Assembly: GCA_029862045.1 (NCBI GenBank)
Contig: JAOTYE010000007.1
Coordinates: 108,172 to 172,171, forward strand
From: Gammaproteobacteria bacterium
GTDB taxonomy: Bacteria > Pseudomonadota > Gammaproteobacteria > Steroidobacterales > Woeseiaceae
Direction: 5' to 3'
Length of the DNA: 64,000 bases
In this document: in pieces, positions 8,673-18,178 of the stretch
Layout: every line of letters starts with the position of its first letter
Position numbering within the stretch: position 1 is the first letter of the stretch
Notes under the pieces: model-generated
Told to the model about the DNA's origin: nothing
Database searches by the model: none
Seen by the model: only the letters and a program-made list of their open reading frames with translations
Program-made: the position numbers and the translations under genes

Positions 8673-10188
8673 GGTCGAAGTTGATTCCCTGGGCCAACGG
8701 CAGGTCGGAGCCCCAGTTGATCGTGTTCGTCTGCCTGCGCATGTACGTTTTCCAGGAATCGGATCCTGCCTCACGGCCACCACCCGTTTCTTTTTCGCCG
8801 CCAAACGCACCACCGATCTCGGCGCCCGATGTGCCGATATTGACGTTGGCGATACCGCAGTCTGAACCCGCGCTCGACAGGAAGTACTCGGCATTTTGCA
8901 GATTATCTGTGAAGATCGAGGATGACAGGCCTTGCACGACACCATTCTGCATCGCTATTGCTTCATCCAGCGTATCGAATTGAATCAGGTACAGAATTGG
9001 ACCAAAAGTCTCTTCCTGGACGATGTCCCAATCGTTTTGAGCTACGGCGATAGCAGGTGAAATGAAATGGCCGGGGCCATCAATGCGTTCCCCGCCACAC
9101 AGGATTTCGCCACCTGAATTGCGAACGGCTGCGCACGCGGCCTCGACCTGCTCTACGGCAGACTCGTTAATCAGCGGACCCATGAGTGTGTTTTTGTCCA
9201 GAGGATCTCCGATTCGCACCTGCCCATACGCTTTGAGGAGGGCGCTCTTCAGTTCCTCGTAACGTGACTTGTGAACGATTACGCGACGTGTAGTCGTGCA
9301 ACGCTGACCGGCAGTGCCGACCGCGCCAAACACGATTGAAGGCACCGCGATATCGAGATTCGCGTGCTCGTCGATAATGACGGCGTTGTTGCCGCCGAGT
9401 TCGAGCAGCAGTTTGCCCATCCGCGCCGTGACTTGTCCGCCTATCCGCTTGCCGACGCCGCAAGACCCGGTGAACGAAATGAGATTAACGCGCTTATCTT
9501 CCACAAACTTCGTCGACAGCGTGTGGCTGGAGTCGTCGTTAAACAGGAAGAACACCGGCGGTAAGTCCATACCGGCTAGTGCCTCATTAACGATTTTCTG
9601 TACCGCGACGCCACACAACGCAACATTTGATGACGGTTTCCAGATGTTCACGTTGCCGCAAATAGCCGCGATGCAAGAGTTCCACGCCCAGACAGCGACC
9701 GGGAAATTAAATGCGGTGATCGTGCCTATGATTCCCAGCGGGTGCCACTGCTCGTACATGCGATGCTGTGGTCGCTCCGAATGCATCGTATTGCCGTACA
9801 GCATGCGTGACTGGCCGACAGCAAAGTCGGCAATGTCGATCATCTCCTGAACTTCGCCGTCTCCTTCCGCCTTGATCTTGCCATTCTCGAGTGAGACGAG
9901 GCTGCCGAGCGCGTCCTTGTTGTCGCGCAAGGCGTTGCCGATCAGGCGCACGGCGTTGCCCCGAACGGGTGCCGGTATCTTGCGCCAGGCACGAAAAGAC
10001 TCCTCCGCTTGTCCAATGAGGGTCTCATATTCGGAAGTGACAGTAGATCGTACACTGGCGATGACTTCGCCCGTTGCCGGGTTTATGGACTCAATCAACT
10101 CAGCGGAAGTGTCTTCGCTGCTTTCACTGCCGTACCAGGTGCCCGCGTTGACGGCCTCAAGGCCCAAGCTGTCCAGAATTTTTTTCAT
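8668..10188 (-). CDS. amaB: L-aminoadipate-semialdehyde dehydrogenase (ALDH7 family)
   Basis: 506 aa from the ATG at 10188 (GAGAGTGAGAC upstream); an in-frame ATG 48 bp earlier would overlap the preceding gene. Oxidises alpha-aminoadipate 6-semialdehyde to 2-aminoadipate with NAD(P)+ in lysine degradation. Seen: the Rossmann start [14 protein letters not shown], the glutamate motif [10 protein letters not shown], the catalytic cysteine in GQRCTTTRR, and EETFGPILY. The combination [12 protein letters not shown] is characteristic of ALDH7/antiquitin rather than generic ALDHs. It follows the saccharopine-dehydrogenase-like gene by 4 bp, which supports the lysine pathway assignment. Its stop lies in the REP-like repeat. 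Confidence 0.88.
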   Translation of the reverse strand: MKKILDSLGLEAVNAGTWYGSESSEDTSAELIESINPATGEVIASVRSTVTSEYETLIGQAEESFRAWRKIPAPVRGNAVRLIGNALRDNKDALGSLVSLENGKIKAEGDGEVQEMIDIADFAVGQSRMLYGNTMHSERPQHRMYEQWHPLGIIGTITAFNFPVAVWAWNSCIAAICGNVNIWKPSSNVALCGVAVQKIVNEALAGMDLPPVFFLFNDDSSHTLSTKFVEDKRVNLISFTGSCGVGKRIGGQVTARMGKLLLELGGNNAVIIDEHANLDIAVPSIVFGAVGTAGQRCTTTRRVIVHKSRYEELKSALLKAYGQVRIGDPLDKNTLMGPLINESAVEQVEAACAAVRNSGGEILCGGERIDGPGHFISPAIAVAQNDWDIVQEETFGPILYLIQFDTLDEAIAMQNGVVQGLSSSIFTDNLQNAEYFLSSAGSDCGIANVNIGTSGAEIGGAFGGEKETGGGREAGSDSWKTYMRRQTNTINWGSDLPLAQGINFDL

Positions 10189-10192
10189 TGTC

Positions 10193-11356
10193 TCACTCTC
10201 CGGTGACGCGCTGATGACCGGTCTCGCCTCGCGCAATTAGTTCTGCAGACTCGATATTCGTGCCGCCGTGCGCGTAGATTTGACCAAAGCGGTTCTCGAC
10301 GATATCGCTCAAACGGAACTGCTCCTGCGGGACAAACCCCCCGTACTTGTCTGCTTCTGACAGTACGAGGTCGAGAATGCTGCAGACTCCAGCGGCTGTG
10401 GTCATCTGAATCGCCGACCACAATCTGCCCGCAACGACTTGCGGGTAGATCTTGTTGACGTAGTTCTCTTCACGCAACTCTCCATCCTGAATTCCTGTGA
10501 CCGCTGCATAGATTACAACGACGTCCTGCAGGGTTTGTGGAACAGCGTTCTCGAGGATTCGTTTCAAGGTGCCACGATCATGATTCAGTTTCAGGCCATT
10601 CATGAGCAAACGCATCTGCTCGCAGTGACCGGGATATCGAATCGTTTTGTAATTCATCGTATTGACGCGGTCGCCATAAGTCTCGCCAAGTGAACCGAGG
10701 CCACCGGAGGTGTTGAATGCCTCGTAACGCGTGCCGTCGATCTCGATTTTCTCAAGGCCTTCCAGCGGCAGCACGTCGACTTCCACGCCGTCCACGATGC
10801 TCTGACACAAATTGCCATACTCGTTTATGATGCCGTCGGTTGACCACGTCAACGAATACTTGAGCACGTTGTTCGGATGTTGCGGTAATGCACCAACGCG
10901 CAGCTTGACGGACTTAAGTGAGTCGAAGTGTTGAATCAGCTCATTCGCCGCGATACTGATGAATCCCGGCGCAAGCCCGCATTGTGGAGCGAAGACTTTT
11001 TTCGACCCTGCGGCAAGACTGCGCACTGCCTCGGTGACCGCGACATCTTCGGTCAGGTCGAAGTAATGCAGATCTTCAGCGCGCGCAACCTCGGCAACGG
11101 CCAGATTACAGAAATAGGGCAGGCCCGAGACGACAGCGATGGGCTTATGCTTGCGCACGTGCTTCGTCAACGCCGTTTTGTCACTGGCATCGAGTTCAAA
11201 TGCCTTGATATCGGCGCTGCCATGAGCATTGGCAACTTCGGCCGCGACACCGGGTTTTGAGTCCGCAAGCTGAACGCGATAGTCGCCACACTCGGCGAGC
11301 AGGCCGGATATCAGCACGCCGATCTTGCCGGCGCCCAGTACAAGTATGTCCTGCAT
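10193..11356 (-). CDS. Saccharopine dehydrogenase-family enzyme (lysine catabolism)
   Basis: 387 aa from the ATG at 11356 (GGAGCAGACTTC in front). The Rossmann nucleotide site [11 protein letters not shown] begins at residue 3, so the much longer open frame upstream, which runs antisense into the DAHP synthase gene, is not coding. The C-terminal Sacchrp_dh_C region is present ([41 protein letters not shown]). It either splits saccharopine to glutamate and aminoadipate semialdehyde or deaminates lysine directly at the 6-position; both give the substrate of the next enzyme, whose gene starts 4 bp downstream. No lysine-ketoglutarate reductase domain is fused to it or visible nearby, so the first step is encoded elsewhere or is not needed. 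Confidence 0.85.
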   Translation of the reverse strand: MQDILVLGAGKIGVLISGLLAECGDYRVQLADSKPGVAAEVANAHGSADIKAFELDASDKTALTKHVRKHKPIAVVSGLPYFCNLAVAEVARAEDLHYFDLTEDVAVTEAVRSLAAGSKKVFAPQCGLAPGFISIAANELIQHFDSLKSVKLRVGALPQHPNNVLKYSLTWSTDGIINEYGNLCQSIVDGVEVDVLPLEGLEKIEIDGTRYEAFNTSGGLGSLGETYGDRVNTMNYKTIRYPGHCEQMRLLMNGLKLNHDRGTLKRILENAVPQTLQDVVVIYAAVTGIQDGELREENYVNKIYPQVVAGRLWSAIQMTTAAGVCSILDLVLSEADKYGGFVPQEQFRLSDIVENRFGQIYAHGGTNIESAELIARGETGHQRVTGE

Positions 11357-11542
11357 GAAGTCTGCTCCAGAAATCAACAACCGCCGGTCGAGCGGCGGGA
11401 ATATGGCGCGCATTGTGCCTATGTCCCGGCGAGCTTTCCACACAGCGCTAAACTGCTGATTACATGAGAAACTTTTGCAGCATTGCAATGCAGCATGGCA
11501 TAGTTCGCGGTTCGGACGGGCCTGCAGCCCGCGATTTGATGC

Positions 11543-12940
11543 ATGACCACAGGATTTGATGTGAGCCGAACCATCACCAAGACCGATTGGCACCCCGCAA
11601 GCTGGCAGAGGATGCCGGCCGCGCAACAGGCCAGCTATCCCGATCAGCCAGCGCTTGATCGTGCTGTAGCGGATCTGAGCCGACTGCCGCCGATTGTCAC
11701 ATCGTGGGAAGTGGACGCGCTCAAGGATCACATTTCGAAGGCCCAGCGAGGGGAAGCCTTCGTCCTGCAAGGTGGCGATTGTGCCGAGACCTTCGACGAA
11801 TGCACGTCCGAGAACATCGTCGCCAAGCTCAAGATTCTGCTGCAGATGAGCCTTGTCATGTTGTATGGGCTGAAGAAGCCGGTCGTCCGGGTCGGACGCA
11901 TGGCGGGTCAATATGCGAAACCGCGCTCCGCCGACACCGAGACTCGCGCGGGTAATTCATTACCGAGTTTTCGCGGTGATCTCGTCAATCGCAGCTCGTT
12001 TACTGCCGCAGACCGCATCCCCGATCCGCAGATGATCCTGCGCGGTTACGAACGAGCCGCGCTGACTTTGAATTTTGTTCGTTCATTGATCGATGGTGGT
12101 TTCGCCGACTTGCATCACCCTGAATATTGGGATCTTGGATGGGTAGGACACTCGGCGATGGCCGATGAATACCATGAGATCGTCAAGTCGATATCGAATT
12201 CACTTGATTTCCTCGAGACGATTTCGGGCGAAGCGGTACACAAGACGCAACGCGCCGATATATACGCGGCTCACGAAGGACTGCATCTCTTGTACGAACA
12301 ATCGCAGACGCGATACCTCGATCGTCGCGAACGCTGGTACAACCTGACGACTCACTTTCCATGGATCGGTATGCGTACCGCTGCGATGGACGGCGCGCAT
12401 GTTGAGTATTTTCGTGGCATCGCAAATCCGATGGGCATCAAGATCGGCCCTGGCATGACCGGAGAGTGGCTACAGGACCTGATATCGGTCCTGAATCCGA
12501 ATAACGAACCGGGACGATTGACGCTTATTCATCGCTTTGGATCGAAAGCGATCGAGGAGTGCCTGCCCGACATGATTACCGCTGTACGGGAGACCGGTTC
12601 GCCGGTGCTGTGGGTTTGCGATCCCATGCATGGCAATACCGAAAGCACGGCGGACGGCACCAAGACCCGTCGTTTCGACAACATCGTGTCCGAATTGGAG
12701 CTGGCTTTTCGTGTCCATGAATCAATGGGCAGCTATCTGGGTGGCGTGCATCTGGAGCTCACGGGCGAGAACGTTACTGAATGCACTGGCGGAGCACGCG
12801 GTCTGACCGACGGCGATCTGGCGCGTGCGTACAAGTCAACCGTCGATCCACGACTCAACTACGAACAGGCCATGGAAGTCGCGATGCGGATTGCAGGCTT
12901 GCATCATGCGAACGCAAAGATCTCACGCAAGAAAACCTAG
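11543..12940 (+). CDS. aroG: Class II (plant-type) 3-deoxy-7-phosphoheptulonate synthase
   Basis: 465 aa. Condenses phosphoenolpyruvate with erythrose 4-phosphate, the first step of the shikimate pathway. Class II hallmarks: WHPASWQRMPAAQQ near the N-terminus, the metal-binding cysteine in LQGGDCAETF, KPVVRVGRMAGQYAKPRS, and late metal ligands in CDPMHGNTES and GGVHLELTGENVTECTGG. It is unrelated in sequence to the AroF/G/H class I enzymes of E. coli. Divergent from the lysine catabolic pair across 186 bp. Its stop lies in a CTAG shared with the stop of the convergent rluE. Symbol use for class II enzymes varies. Confidence 0.95.
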   Translation: MTTGFDVSRTITKTDWHPASWQRMPAAQQASYPDQPALDRAVADLSRLPPIVTSWEVDALKDHISKAQRGEAFVLQGGDCAETFDECTSENIVAKLKILLQMSLVMLYGLKKPVVRVGRMAGQYAKPRSADTETRAGNSLPSFRGDLVNRSSFTAADRIPDPQMILRGYERAALTLNFVRSLIDGGFADLHHPEYWDLGWVGHSAMADEYHEIVKSISNSLDFLETISGEAVHKTQRADIYAAHEGLHLLYEQSQTRYLDRRERWYNLTTHFPWIGMRTAAMDGAHVEYFRGIANPMGIKIGPGMTGEWLQDLISVLNPNNEPGRLTLIHRFGSKAIEECLPDMITAVRETGSPVLWVCDPMHGNTESTADGTKTRRFDNIVSELELAFRVHESMGSYLGGVHLELTGENVTECTGGARGLTDGDLARAYKSTVDPRLNYEQAMEVAMRIAGLHHANAKISRKKT

Positions 12941-13512
12941 CTTGCGGTGCTGCGTAGCTGCGCCCAGGCTTCGCTATTTTCGATTACCCGTATTTTTCCG
13001 GGCTGCAGTTCGTCAAGCGACCACGGGCCGACGGAGCATCTGATCAGGCGCAATGTCGGCAAACCGACAGCGGCTGTCATGCGTCTGACCTGCCGGTTAC
13101 GTCCTTCTGCCAGCACCACCTCAATCCAGCAATCCGCAACTTTGACGCGGTGTCGAATCGGCGGGTCGCGCTCCCATAGATCAGCAGGCGCATCGATTCG
13201 TTCGGCTGACCGGGCTGCAGCCGGTCCATCGCGCAGAGAGACACCGCTTTGCAGCTGTGCGAGTTGCGTCTGCGTTGGGTCGCCTTCTACCTGTGCCCAA
13301 TAGGTCTTCGTGATCCTGGATTTGGGCTGGCTCACACGCGCCTGCAGGCGACCGTCATCGGTCAGCAGCAGCAAGCCTTCGCTCTCGAAATCGAGTCTTC
13401 CTGCCGGGTAGACGTTCTTTTGTCTAACGAAGTCGGCAAGCGTCTGGCGCCCATCCCGGTCGCGAAACTGGCTGAGCACACGATAGGGCTTGTTTAGGAG
13501 AATGAGTGGCAT
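12937..13512 (-). CDS. rluE: 23S rRNA pseudouridine synthase RluE-type
   Basis: 191 aa, RsuA/RluB/E/F family, lacking an S4 domain, as in E. coli RluE, which modifies U2457 of 23S rRNA. Seen: start [12 protein letters not shown], catalytic motif [20 protein letters not shown] with the nucleophilic aspartate, and [19 protein letters not shown]. The first nucleotides of its mRNA diverge from the icd gene, with about 100 bp between the two starts. The 3' end overlaps the DAHP synthase gene by exactly CTAG. Assignment to RluE rather than RluB/F rests on size and missing S4. Confidence 0.9.
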   Translation of the reverse strand: MPLILLNKPYRVLSQFRDRDGRQTLADFVRQKNVYPAGRLDFESEGLLLLTDDGRLQARVSQPKSRITKTYWAQVEGDPTQTQLAQLQSGVSLRDGPAAARSAERIDAPADLWERDPPIRHRVKVADCWIEVVLAEGRNRQVRRMTAAVGLPTLRLIRCSVGPWSLDELQPGKIRVIENSEAWAQLRSTAS

Positions 13513-13539
13513 GTCGACGTCGGAGTAACCATGAAAGGC

Positions 13540-13568
13540 TTATCGCTATCCTGTTTGATCGGTACAAT
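13540..13568 (+). promoter_or_regulatory. Candidate sigma-70 promoter of icd
   Basis: TACAAT at 13563-13568 is a good -10; TTATCG at 13540-13545, 17 bp upstream, is a weak -35. It lies in the short rluE-icd divergent gap, 46 bp before the icd start. Only the -10 is convincing. Confidence 0.4.
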
Positions 13569-13613
13569 GCACGCCTTTCGCGGTCCAGTTGTCCGCCCCA
13601 GATGAGAGTCACG

Positions 13614-14954
13614 ATGCAGTATGACCACATCAACGTCCCCACCGACGGTGAGGCCATAAAGGCGAATCGAGACCATACACTCGTCGTCCCCGATTATCCG
13701 ATTATCCCGTACATTGAAGGTGACGGGATCGGTATTGATGTTACGCCGGTCATGCTCGACGTTGTCAATGCGGCAGTCAGAAAAGCGTACGGCGACAGCC
13801 GTGAGATCAAATGGATGCAGGTGTATGCGGGGCAGGCCGCTGCAGACCTGTATGGCGAAACGTCGTACCTGCCGGACGAAACGCTGCATGCGTTGACTCG
13901 ATACATCGTCTCGATCAAGGGCCCGCTGACCACACCGGTTGGCGGCGGGATTCGTTCCCTGAATGTTTCGATCCGGCAGACCCTGGATCTGTATGCCTGT
14001 GTGCGACCGATACGCTACTTTCCGGGGGTCTCGACGCCGATGAAACAGTCGGATCTCGTCGACATGACGGTCTTTCGTGAAAATACTGAAGACATCTACG
14101 CGGGGATCGAGTACCCGACCGGATCGCGGGAAGTGCAAAAGCTGATTCACTTCCTGCAGACCGAACTTGGCGTTACAAAAATTCGTTTCCCTGCGAGCTC
14201 GGGTATTGGTATCAAACCCGTATCGCGCGAAGGCTCCGAGCGGCTTGTTCGCAAAGCGATTCAGTACTGCGTGGAACGCGACTACCGTTCCGTGTCACTT
14301 GTCCATAAGGGCAACATTATGAAATTTACCGAAGGCGCGTTTTGCCAATGGGGCTATGACGTTGCCAGGGCGGAGTTTGGTGCCGTGGAAAAGGATGGTG
14401 GACCGTGGCTTGCGTTCGAGAACCCGGTTACCGGCCGCGAGATCATCATCAAGGATGTTATTGCTGACAACTTCCTGCAACAGATCCTGATGAAGCCTGA
14501 AGACTACGACGTCATCGCGACAATGAACCTCAACGGCGACTACATTTCGGACGCGCTGGCTGCCCAGGTGGGTGGTATCGGCATTGCGCCGGGCGCGAAC
14601 ATTGGTGACTCGGTGGCTGTATTCGAGGCAACGCACGGTACGGCACCGGGCTTCGCGGGCAAGGACCGCGTGAATCCGGGCTCGTTGATTCTGTCGGCGG
14701 AAATGATGCTCCGCTACATGGGCTGGACCGAAGCGGCAGACAGCGTCATGAAAGGTGTCGCGAACACGATTGCCCACGGCGAATTAACGTTTGATCTGGC
14801 GAGATTGCGGGAAGCGATTTACCAGCCGATTCGAAAAGACAGGCCGCACGACAAGAAAGAGGTCGAACAGGAACTGGAGCAGTTGATTCCGGGTGCGACG
14901 CTTGTTGGCACACGCGGCTTCGGTGACGCCGTAATTCGGCACATGGATGACTAG
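13614..14954 (+). CDS. icd: NADP-type isocitrate dehydrogenase
   Basis: 446 aa from ATG 13614 (GAGAG just upstream; ATG 13602 is possible). Oxidatively decarboxylates isocitrate to 2-oxoglutarate. Seen: PYIEGDGIG at the N-terminus, the phosphorylation/substrate loop [18 protein letters not shown] with the serine that AceK modifies in E. coli, [28 protein letters not shown], and [19 protein letters not shown] of the NADP-binding region. It is about 30 residues longer than the E. coli enzyme, mainly through a C-terminal extension ([15 protein letters not shown]). Its last 8 bp overlap the next gene, so the glycosylase is likely co-translated. Confidence 0.95.
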   Translation: MQYDHINVPTDGEAIKANRDHTLVVPDYPIIPYIEGDGIGIDVTPVMLDVVNAAVRKAYGDSREIKWMQVYAGQAAADLYGETSYLPDETLHALTRYIVSIKGPLTTPVGGGIRSLNVSIRQTLDLYACVRPIRYFPGVSTPMKQSDLVDMTVFRENTEDIYAGIEYPTGSREVQKLIHFLQTELGVTKIRFPASSGIGIKPVSREGSERLVRKAIQYCVERDYRSVSLVHKGNIMKFTEGAFCQWGYDVARAEFGAVEKDGGPWLAFENPVTGREIIIKDVIADNFLQQILMKPEDYDVIATMNLNGDYISDALAAQVGGIGIAPGANIGDSVAVFEATHGTAPGFAGKDRVNPGSLILSAEMMLRYMGWTEAADSVMKGVANTIAHGELTFDLARLREAIYQPIRKDRPHDKKEVEQELEQLIPGATLVGTRGFGDAVIRHMDD

Positions 14955-15582
14955 GGCAGTCTTTGACAAGGACTGTCGCGCCTGCCCGCGACTTGCTGAG
15001 TTCCTCGATACAGTTGGCGAACGATTCCCGGACTACTATTGCCGGCCCGTGCCGCCGTTCGGCGATGCGGAGTCTGAATTTCTGATCGTGGGTCTGGCGC
15101 CCGGCATGCACGGTGCTAATCGTACGGGGCGACCATTCACCGGCGATCACGCCGGCATTTTGTTGTATCAGATGTTGCACAAGTTCGGCTTCGCAACACG
15201 CCAGGAATCGCTGGCAGCCGATGACGATCTTCGACTGACGAACTGTCGCATTACGAATGCCGTGAAGTGTTTGCCGCCCGACAACAAGCCAGTAGGTGCC
15301 GAAATCAACACGTGCAACACGTTTCTTGCGAACGAACTAACGCTGTTGCCAGAGTCATCGCTGGTGCTTGCGCTGGGTGGAATCGCACATCGGGCGATCA
15401 TCAAGGCGCTCGTCTTGAGGCAGGCGGATTTCAAATTTGCACACGCGGCTGTACATGACCTCGGTAACATTCGACTCCTGGATTCGTATCACTGCAGCCG
15501 CTACAACACGAATACGCGCCGGCTAACGACCGAGATGTTCGAAGTAGTATTTGCGAAGGCACAGGGGTTGCTGGACAAATAG
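14947..15582 (+). CDS. Uracil-DNA glycosylase, family 5 (UDGb-like)
   Basis: 211 aa. Removes uracil and other deaminated bases from DNA. Family 4/5 iron-sulfur cysteines are visible as CRAC near the N-terminus and two more around [10 protein letters not shown] and NTCNTF. Motif A is [19 protein letters not shown], lacking the Asp/Asn of other families as in UDGb, and motif B is [14 protein letters not shown], with Cys where many members have Pro after the histidine. It starts inside icd (8-bp overlap) and is followed at once by uvrC, giving a small DNA repair group with an unrelated promoter-proximal gene. Confidence 0.85.
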   Translation: MTRAVFDKDCRACPRLAEFLDTVGERFPDYYCRPVPPFGDAESEFLIVGLAPGMHGANRTGRPFTGDHAGILLYQMLHKFGFATRQESLAADDDLRLTNCRITNAVKCLPPDNKPVGAEINTCNTFLANELTLLPESSLVLALGGIAHRAIIKALVLRQADFKFAHAAVHDLGNIRLLDSYHCSRYNTNTRRLTTEMFEVVFAKAQGLLDK

Positions 15583-15586
15583 CAAC

Positions 15587-17422
15587 GTGAGCAACGAACG
15601 TACATTTGACGAGAAGTCTTTTCTCCGCAGTCTGACGCATCGGCCGGGCGTCTATCGCATGCTCAACGCTAAGCACAAAATCATTTATGTCGGCAAGGCG
15701 CGTGACCTGAAGAAGCGCGTATCGAGTTATTTCCACCGCACGCACGACTCTGTAAAGACGGCAGCCATGATGGAACTCGTCGCGAATGTCGAAGTTACGG
15801 TAACGAATACGGAAGCAGAGGCGCTGATTCTCGAATACAACCTGATCAAACAACACAAGCCACGCTTCAACGTCATTCTCCGCGATGACAAGAGCTACCC
15901 GTACATCTATGTATCAACCAAGCATCGTTTTCCGCGGCTGCAGTTTCACCGTGGACCGCGCAAAGGCAAGGGCCGCTACTTCGGTCCTTACCCGAGTACC
16001 AGCGCGGTTCGCCAAACTCTCAACGAATTACAGAAACTGTTCCTGATTCGACAATGTCAGGACAGTTATTTCAGTAATCGCACGCGGCCTTGTTTGCAGT
16101 ATCAGATCAAACGGTGCACGGCGCCGTGCGTTGATCTTATTAGCAGGGAGCAATACGCGCAGGATGTCGACACGGCTATCGAATTCCTGGAAGGCAGAAA
16201 CCAGAGCGTTATCGACACGTTCGTCGAACGGATGGACGAGGCGTCAGGCGCGCAGCGATACGAACAAGCTGCGCGATTCCGCGACCAGATAGCGCGCCTG
16301 AAGGAAATCGAGGCGCGGCAATTGATTTCGCGGTCTGCGCGCAAGGATCTCGACATCCTGGGTTTCGCGTCAAATGGTGCGATGCACTGCGTAACCGTGT
16401 TGTTTATTCGTAACGGCGCCGTCATCGGCAGCCGCGATCATTTTCCACGTCTTGCGGGCGCGGCGGATCAACAGAAGATACTCAATGGATTTGTTGCACA
16501 GTATTACCTGGGCCGAGATGCGCCTGCCGAGATTATTCTGGACTGTGAAATTGACGATGGTTCGCTGCTCGAAGCGGAGCTGAGCCAACGAATGGGCCGC
16601 AAGATCGCGATTAAGAACCGGGTTCGCGGCGATCGGTTGCGCTGGTTGCAGATGGCCCGAACGAATGCTGAGCAGGGTCTGAATTTACAGGTTGCGAGCA
16701 ATGCGACGATACGAAAACAATTTGCTGCGCTCGCGGAGGCGTTGCAAATACACGAGCCTGCCGAACGTCTCGAGTGCTTCGACGTCAGCCATACGTCGGG
16801 TGAAGCGACGGTGGCGTCGTGCGTTGTATTCAACGCGGCAGGACCCCTGAAAAGCGACTACCGCCGCTTCAACCTGAGTCCGGAGTCGGCCGGGGATGAC
16901 TATGCTGCGATGGCTGAGGCGTTACGGCGCCGATATACCCGTGCTAAAAAGGGCGAGGTTCCGATGCCCGATGTTCTATTCGTCGATGGCGGCAAAGGAC
17001 AGCTCGCCGCCGCCATGACGGTGCTCGATGAGCTTGACCTCGATTGGCTCAAGGTCGTTGCTGTTGCAAAAGGGCGGGCCCGTAAGCCCGGGGCAGAGCG
17101 GCTGTTCATGGCGGGCGAAACGAGAGCTATGCAACTGCCATCCGACTCGCCGGCGCTGCTATTGATTCAGCAAATACGCGATGAAGCACACCGATTCGCC
17201 ATCATGGGCCATCGCCAGCGGCGCGCCAAGGCGCGTAACACATCGCGGCTTGAGCGAATCCCGGGTCTCGGGCCGAAGAAGCGCCGCGAGCTATTGCGAC
17301 AGTTTGGGGGCTTGCAGGGTGTCATTGGGGCAGGCGTCGATGATCTGAGCAAAGTGCGGGGAATCAGTCGATCCCTGGCCGAATCGATATACAATGACCT
17401 GCATCTGGACGGACAAAACTAA
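15587..17422 (+). CDS. uvrC: Excinuclease ABC subunit C
   Basis: 611 aa from GTG 15587, chosen because the conserved protein starts here (SNERTFDEKSFLRSL then HRPGVYRM); the frame extends 12 codons further into the glycosylase gene without homology. Nucleotide excision repair endonuclease making both incisions around a lesion with UvrAB. Domains: GIY-YIG nuclease (about 15-95, KIIYVGKARDLKKRVSSYF), UVR domain (about 200-240, RFRDQIARLKEIEARQ), RNase H-like 5' nuclease (about 360-540, ECFDVSHTSGEATVAS, DVLFVDGGKGQL), and helix-hairpin-helix pair at the end (LERIPGLGPKKRRELL). Followed by pgsA as in E. coli. Confidence 0.97.
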   Translation: MSNERTFDEKSFLRSLTHRPGVYRMLNAKHKIIYVGKARDLKKRVSSYFHRTHDSVKTAAMMELVANVEVTVTNTEAEALILEYNLIKQHKPRFNVILRDDKSYPYIYVSTKHRFPRLQFHRGPRKGKGRYFGPYPSTSAVRQTLNELQKLFLIRQCQDSYFSNRTRPCLQYQIKRCTAPCVDLISREQYAQDVDTAIEFLEGRNQSVIDTFVERMDEASGAQRYEQAARFRDQIARLKEIEARQLISRSARKDLDILGFASNGAMHCVTVLFIRNGAVIGSRDHFPRLAGAADQQKILNGFVAQYYLGRDAPAEIILDCEIDDGSLLEAELSQRMGRKIAIKNRVRGDRLRWLQMARTNAEQGLNLQVASNATIRKQFAALAEALQIHEPAERLECFDVSHTSGEATVASCVVFNAAGPLKSDYRRFNLSPESAGDDYAAMAEALRRRYTRAKKGEVPMPDVLFVDGGKGQLAAAMTVLDELDLDWLKVVAVAKGRARKPGAERLFMAGETRAMQLPSDSPALLLIQQIRDEAHRFAIMGHRQRRAKARNTSRLERIPGLGPKKRRELLRQFGGLQGVIGAGVDDLSKVRGISRSLAESIYNDLHLDGQN

Positions 17423-17440
17423 GAAAAAGCGACCCGGCCT

Positions 17441-18007
17441 TTGAAACTTAATCTCGCCATCCTTCTGACGCTGTTTCGTATCGCTGCGATACCGTTGGTG
17501 GTTGTGCTCTTTTATAGTCCGATGCAGCACGCACGACCAGTCGCGGCAATTCTGTTTGGCATAGCGGCGGTTACTGACATTCTCGACGGGTGGGTAGCAC
17601 GGCGCTTCGGCCAAATGTCGAAGTTCGGTGAGTTCCTGGATCCTGTGGCGGACAAGCTCATGGTGGCGATCGTGCTGGTCATGCTGGTGCAGGGCGACCC
17701 ACTCTGGTATGTCGACATCATCGCCATGATCATCATCGGGCGCGAGATCACGATCTCGGCGCTCAGGGAGTGGATGGCGACAATCGGCGAGCGCGCAAAT
17801 GTCCAGGTAACCATGTCAGGAAAGATCAAGACAGTGCTGCAGATGTTCGGCATCGGCTTCATGGTTTACCAGAATGAGTTCCTGGGTTTTGACATCTACG
17901 GGATAGGCTTTGTGTTGCTGGTGGCGGCGGCGGGCATGACAATCTGGTCGATGGCCGTCTATTTGCGTGCGGCATGGCCGTTCATTAGCCTTGACAGCGA
18001 GCCTTAA
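17441..18007 (+). CDS. pgsA: CDP-diacylglycerol-glycerol-3-phosphate 3-phosphatidyltransferase
   Basis: 188 aa from a TTG start at 17441; the translated start KLNLAILLTLFRIAAIP aligns with the usual PgsA beginning, so the rare start is credible. Makes phosphatidylglycerophosphate, the committed step to phosphatidylglycerol and cardiolipin. The CDP-alcohol phosphotransferase motif D-G-x2-A-R-x8-G-x3-D-x3-D is complete (DGWVARRFGQMSKFGEFLDP then VAD). About five membrane helices. uvrC-pgsA-tRNA order equals that of E. coli. The -35 of the tRNA-Gly promoter is encoded in the last codons of this gene. Confidence 0.95.
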   Translation: MKLNLAILLTLFRIAAIPLVVVLFYSPMQHARPVAAILFGIAAVTDILDGWVARRFGQMSKFGEFLDPVADKLMVAIVLVMLVQGDPLWYVDIIAMIIIGREITISALREWMATIGERANVQVTMSGKIKTVLQMFGIGFMVYQNEFLGFDIYGIGFVLLVAAAGMTIWSMAVYLRAAWPFISLDSEP

Positions 18008-18018
18008 GCGGCTAAAAT
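17991..18018 (+). promoter_or_regulatory. Sigma-70 promoter of tRNA-Gly inside the 3' end of pgsA
   Basis: Perfect -35 TTGACA at 17991-17996, 16-bp spacer, -10 TAAAAT at 18013-18018, then a GC-rich discriminator (CTCGGCCCTCC), as expected for a stringently controlled stable RNA promoter. Transcription should begin near 18025, about 28 bp before the tRNA. Confidence 0.75.
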
Positions 18019-18052
18019 CTCGGCCCTCCGCGGAATATCGCGGGTAAATCAT

Positions 18053-18127
18053 GCGGGTGTAGCTCAGCGGTAGAGCATCACGTTGCCAACGTGAGGGTCG
18101 TGAGTTCAATCCTCATCACCCGCTCCA
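18053..18127 (+). tRNA. glyW: tRNA-Gly (anticodon GCC)
   Basis: 75 nt including an encoded CCA. Acceptor stem GCGGGTG/CACCCGC, D arm GCTC...GAGC, anticodon stem TCACG/CGTGA around TTGCCAA, T arm GTGAG/CTCAT with TTCAATC. Position after uvrC-pgsA matches glyW of E. coli. A strong hairpin follows 6 bp later. Confidence 0.97.
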
Positions 18128-18133
18128 AAATCG

Positions 18134-18160
18134 GAAAGGCCGCTCATTGAGCGGCCTTTC
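18134..18160. terminator. Terminator of tRNA-Gly, likely bidirectional
   Basis: Perfect 12-bp stem GAAAGGCCGCTC/GAGCGGCCTTTC with a 3-nt loop, A-rich before and T-containing after on both strands. It ends the tRNA-Gly transcript and, read from the other strand, that of the convergent lipoprotein gene. Confidence 0.85.
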
Positions 18161-18178
18161 GCGTTTTCAGCAGCAGTC

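Noticed and set aside
11357..11911. N-terminal extension of the saccharopine dehydrogenase frame by 185 codons
   Set aside because: It runs antisense through the class II DAHP synthase gene, has no family sequence, and the nucleotide-binding motif and a Shine-Dalgarno both place the start at 11356.
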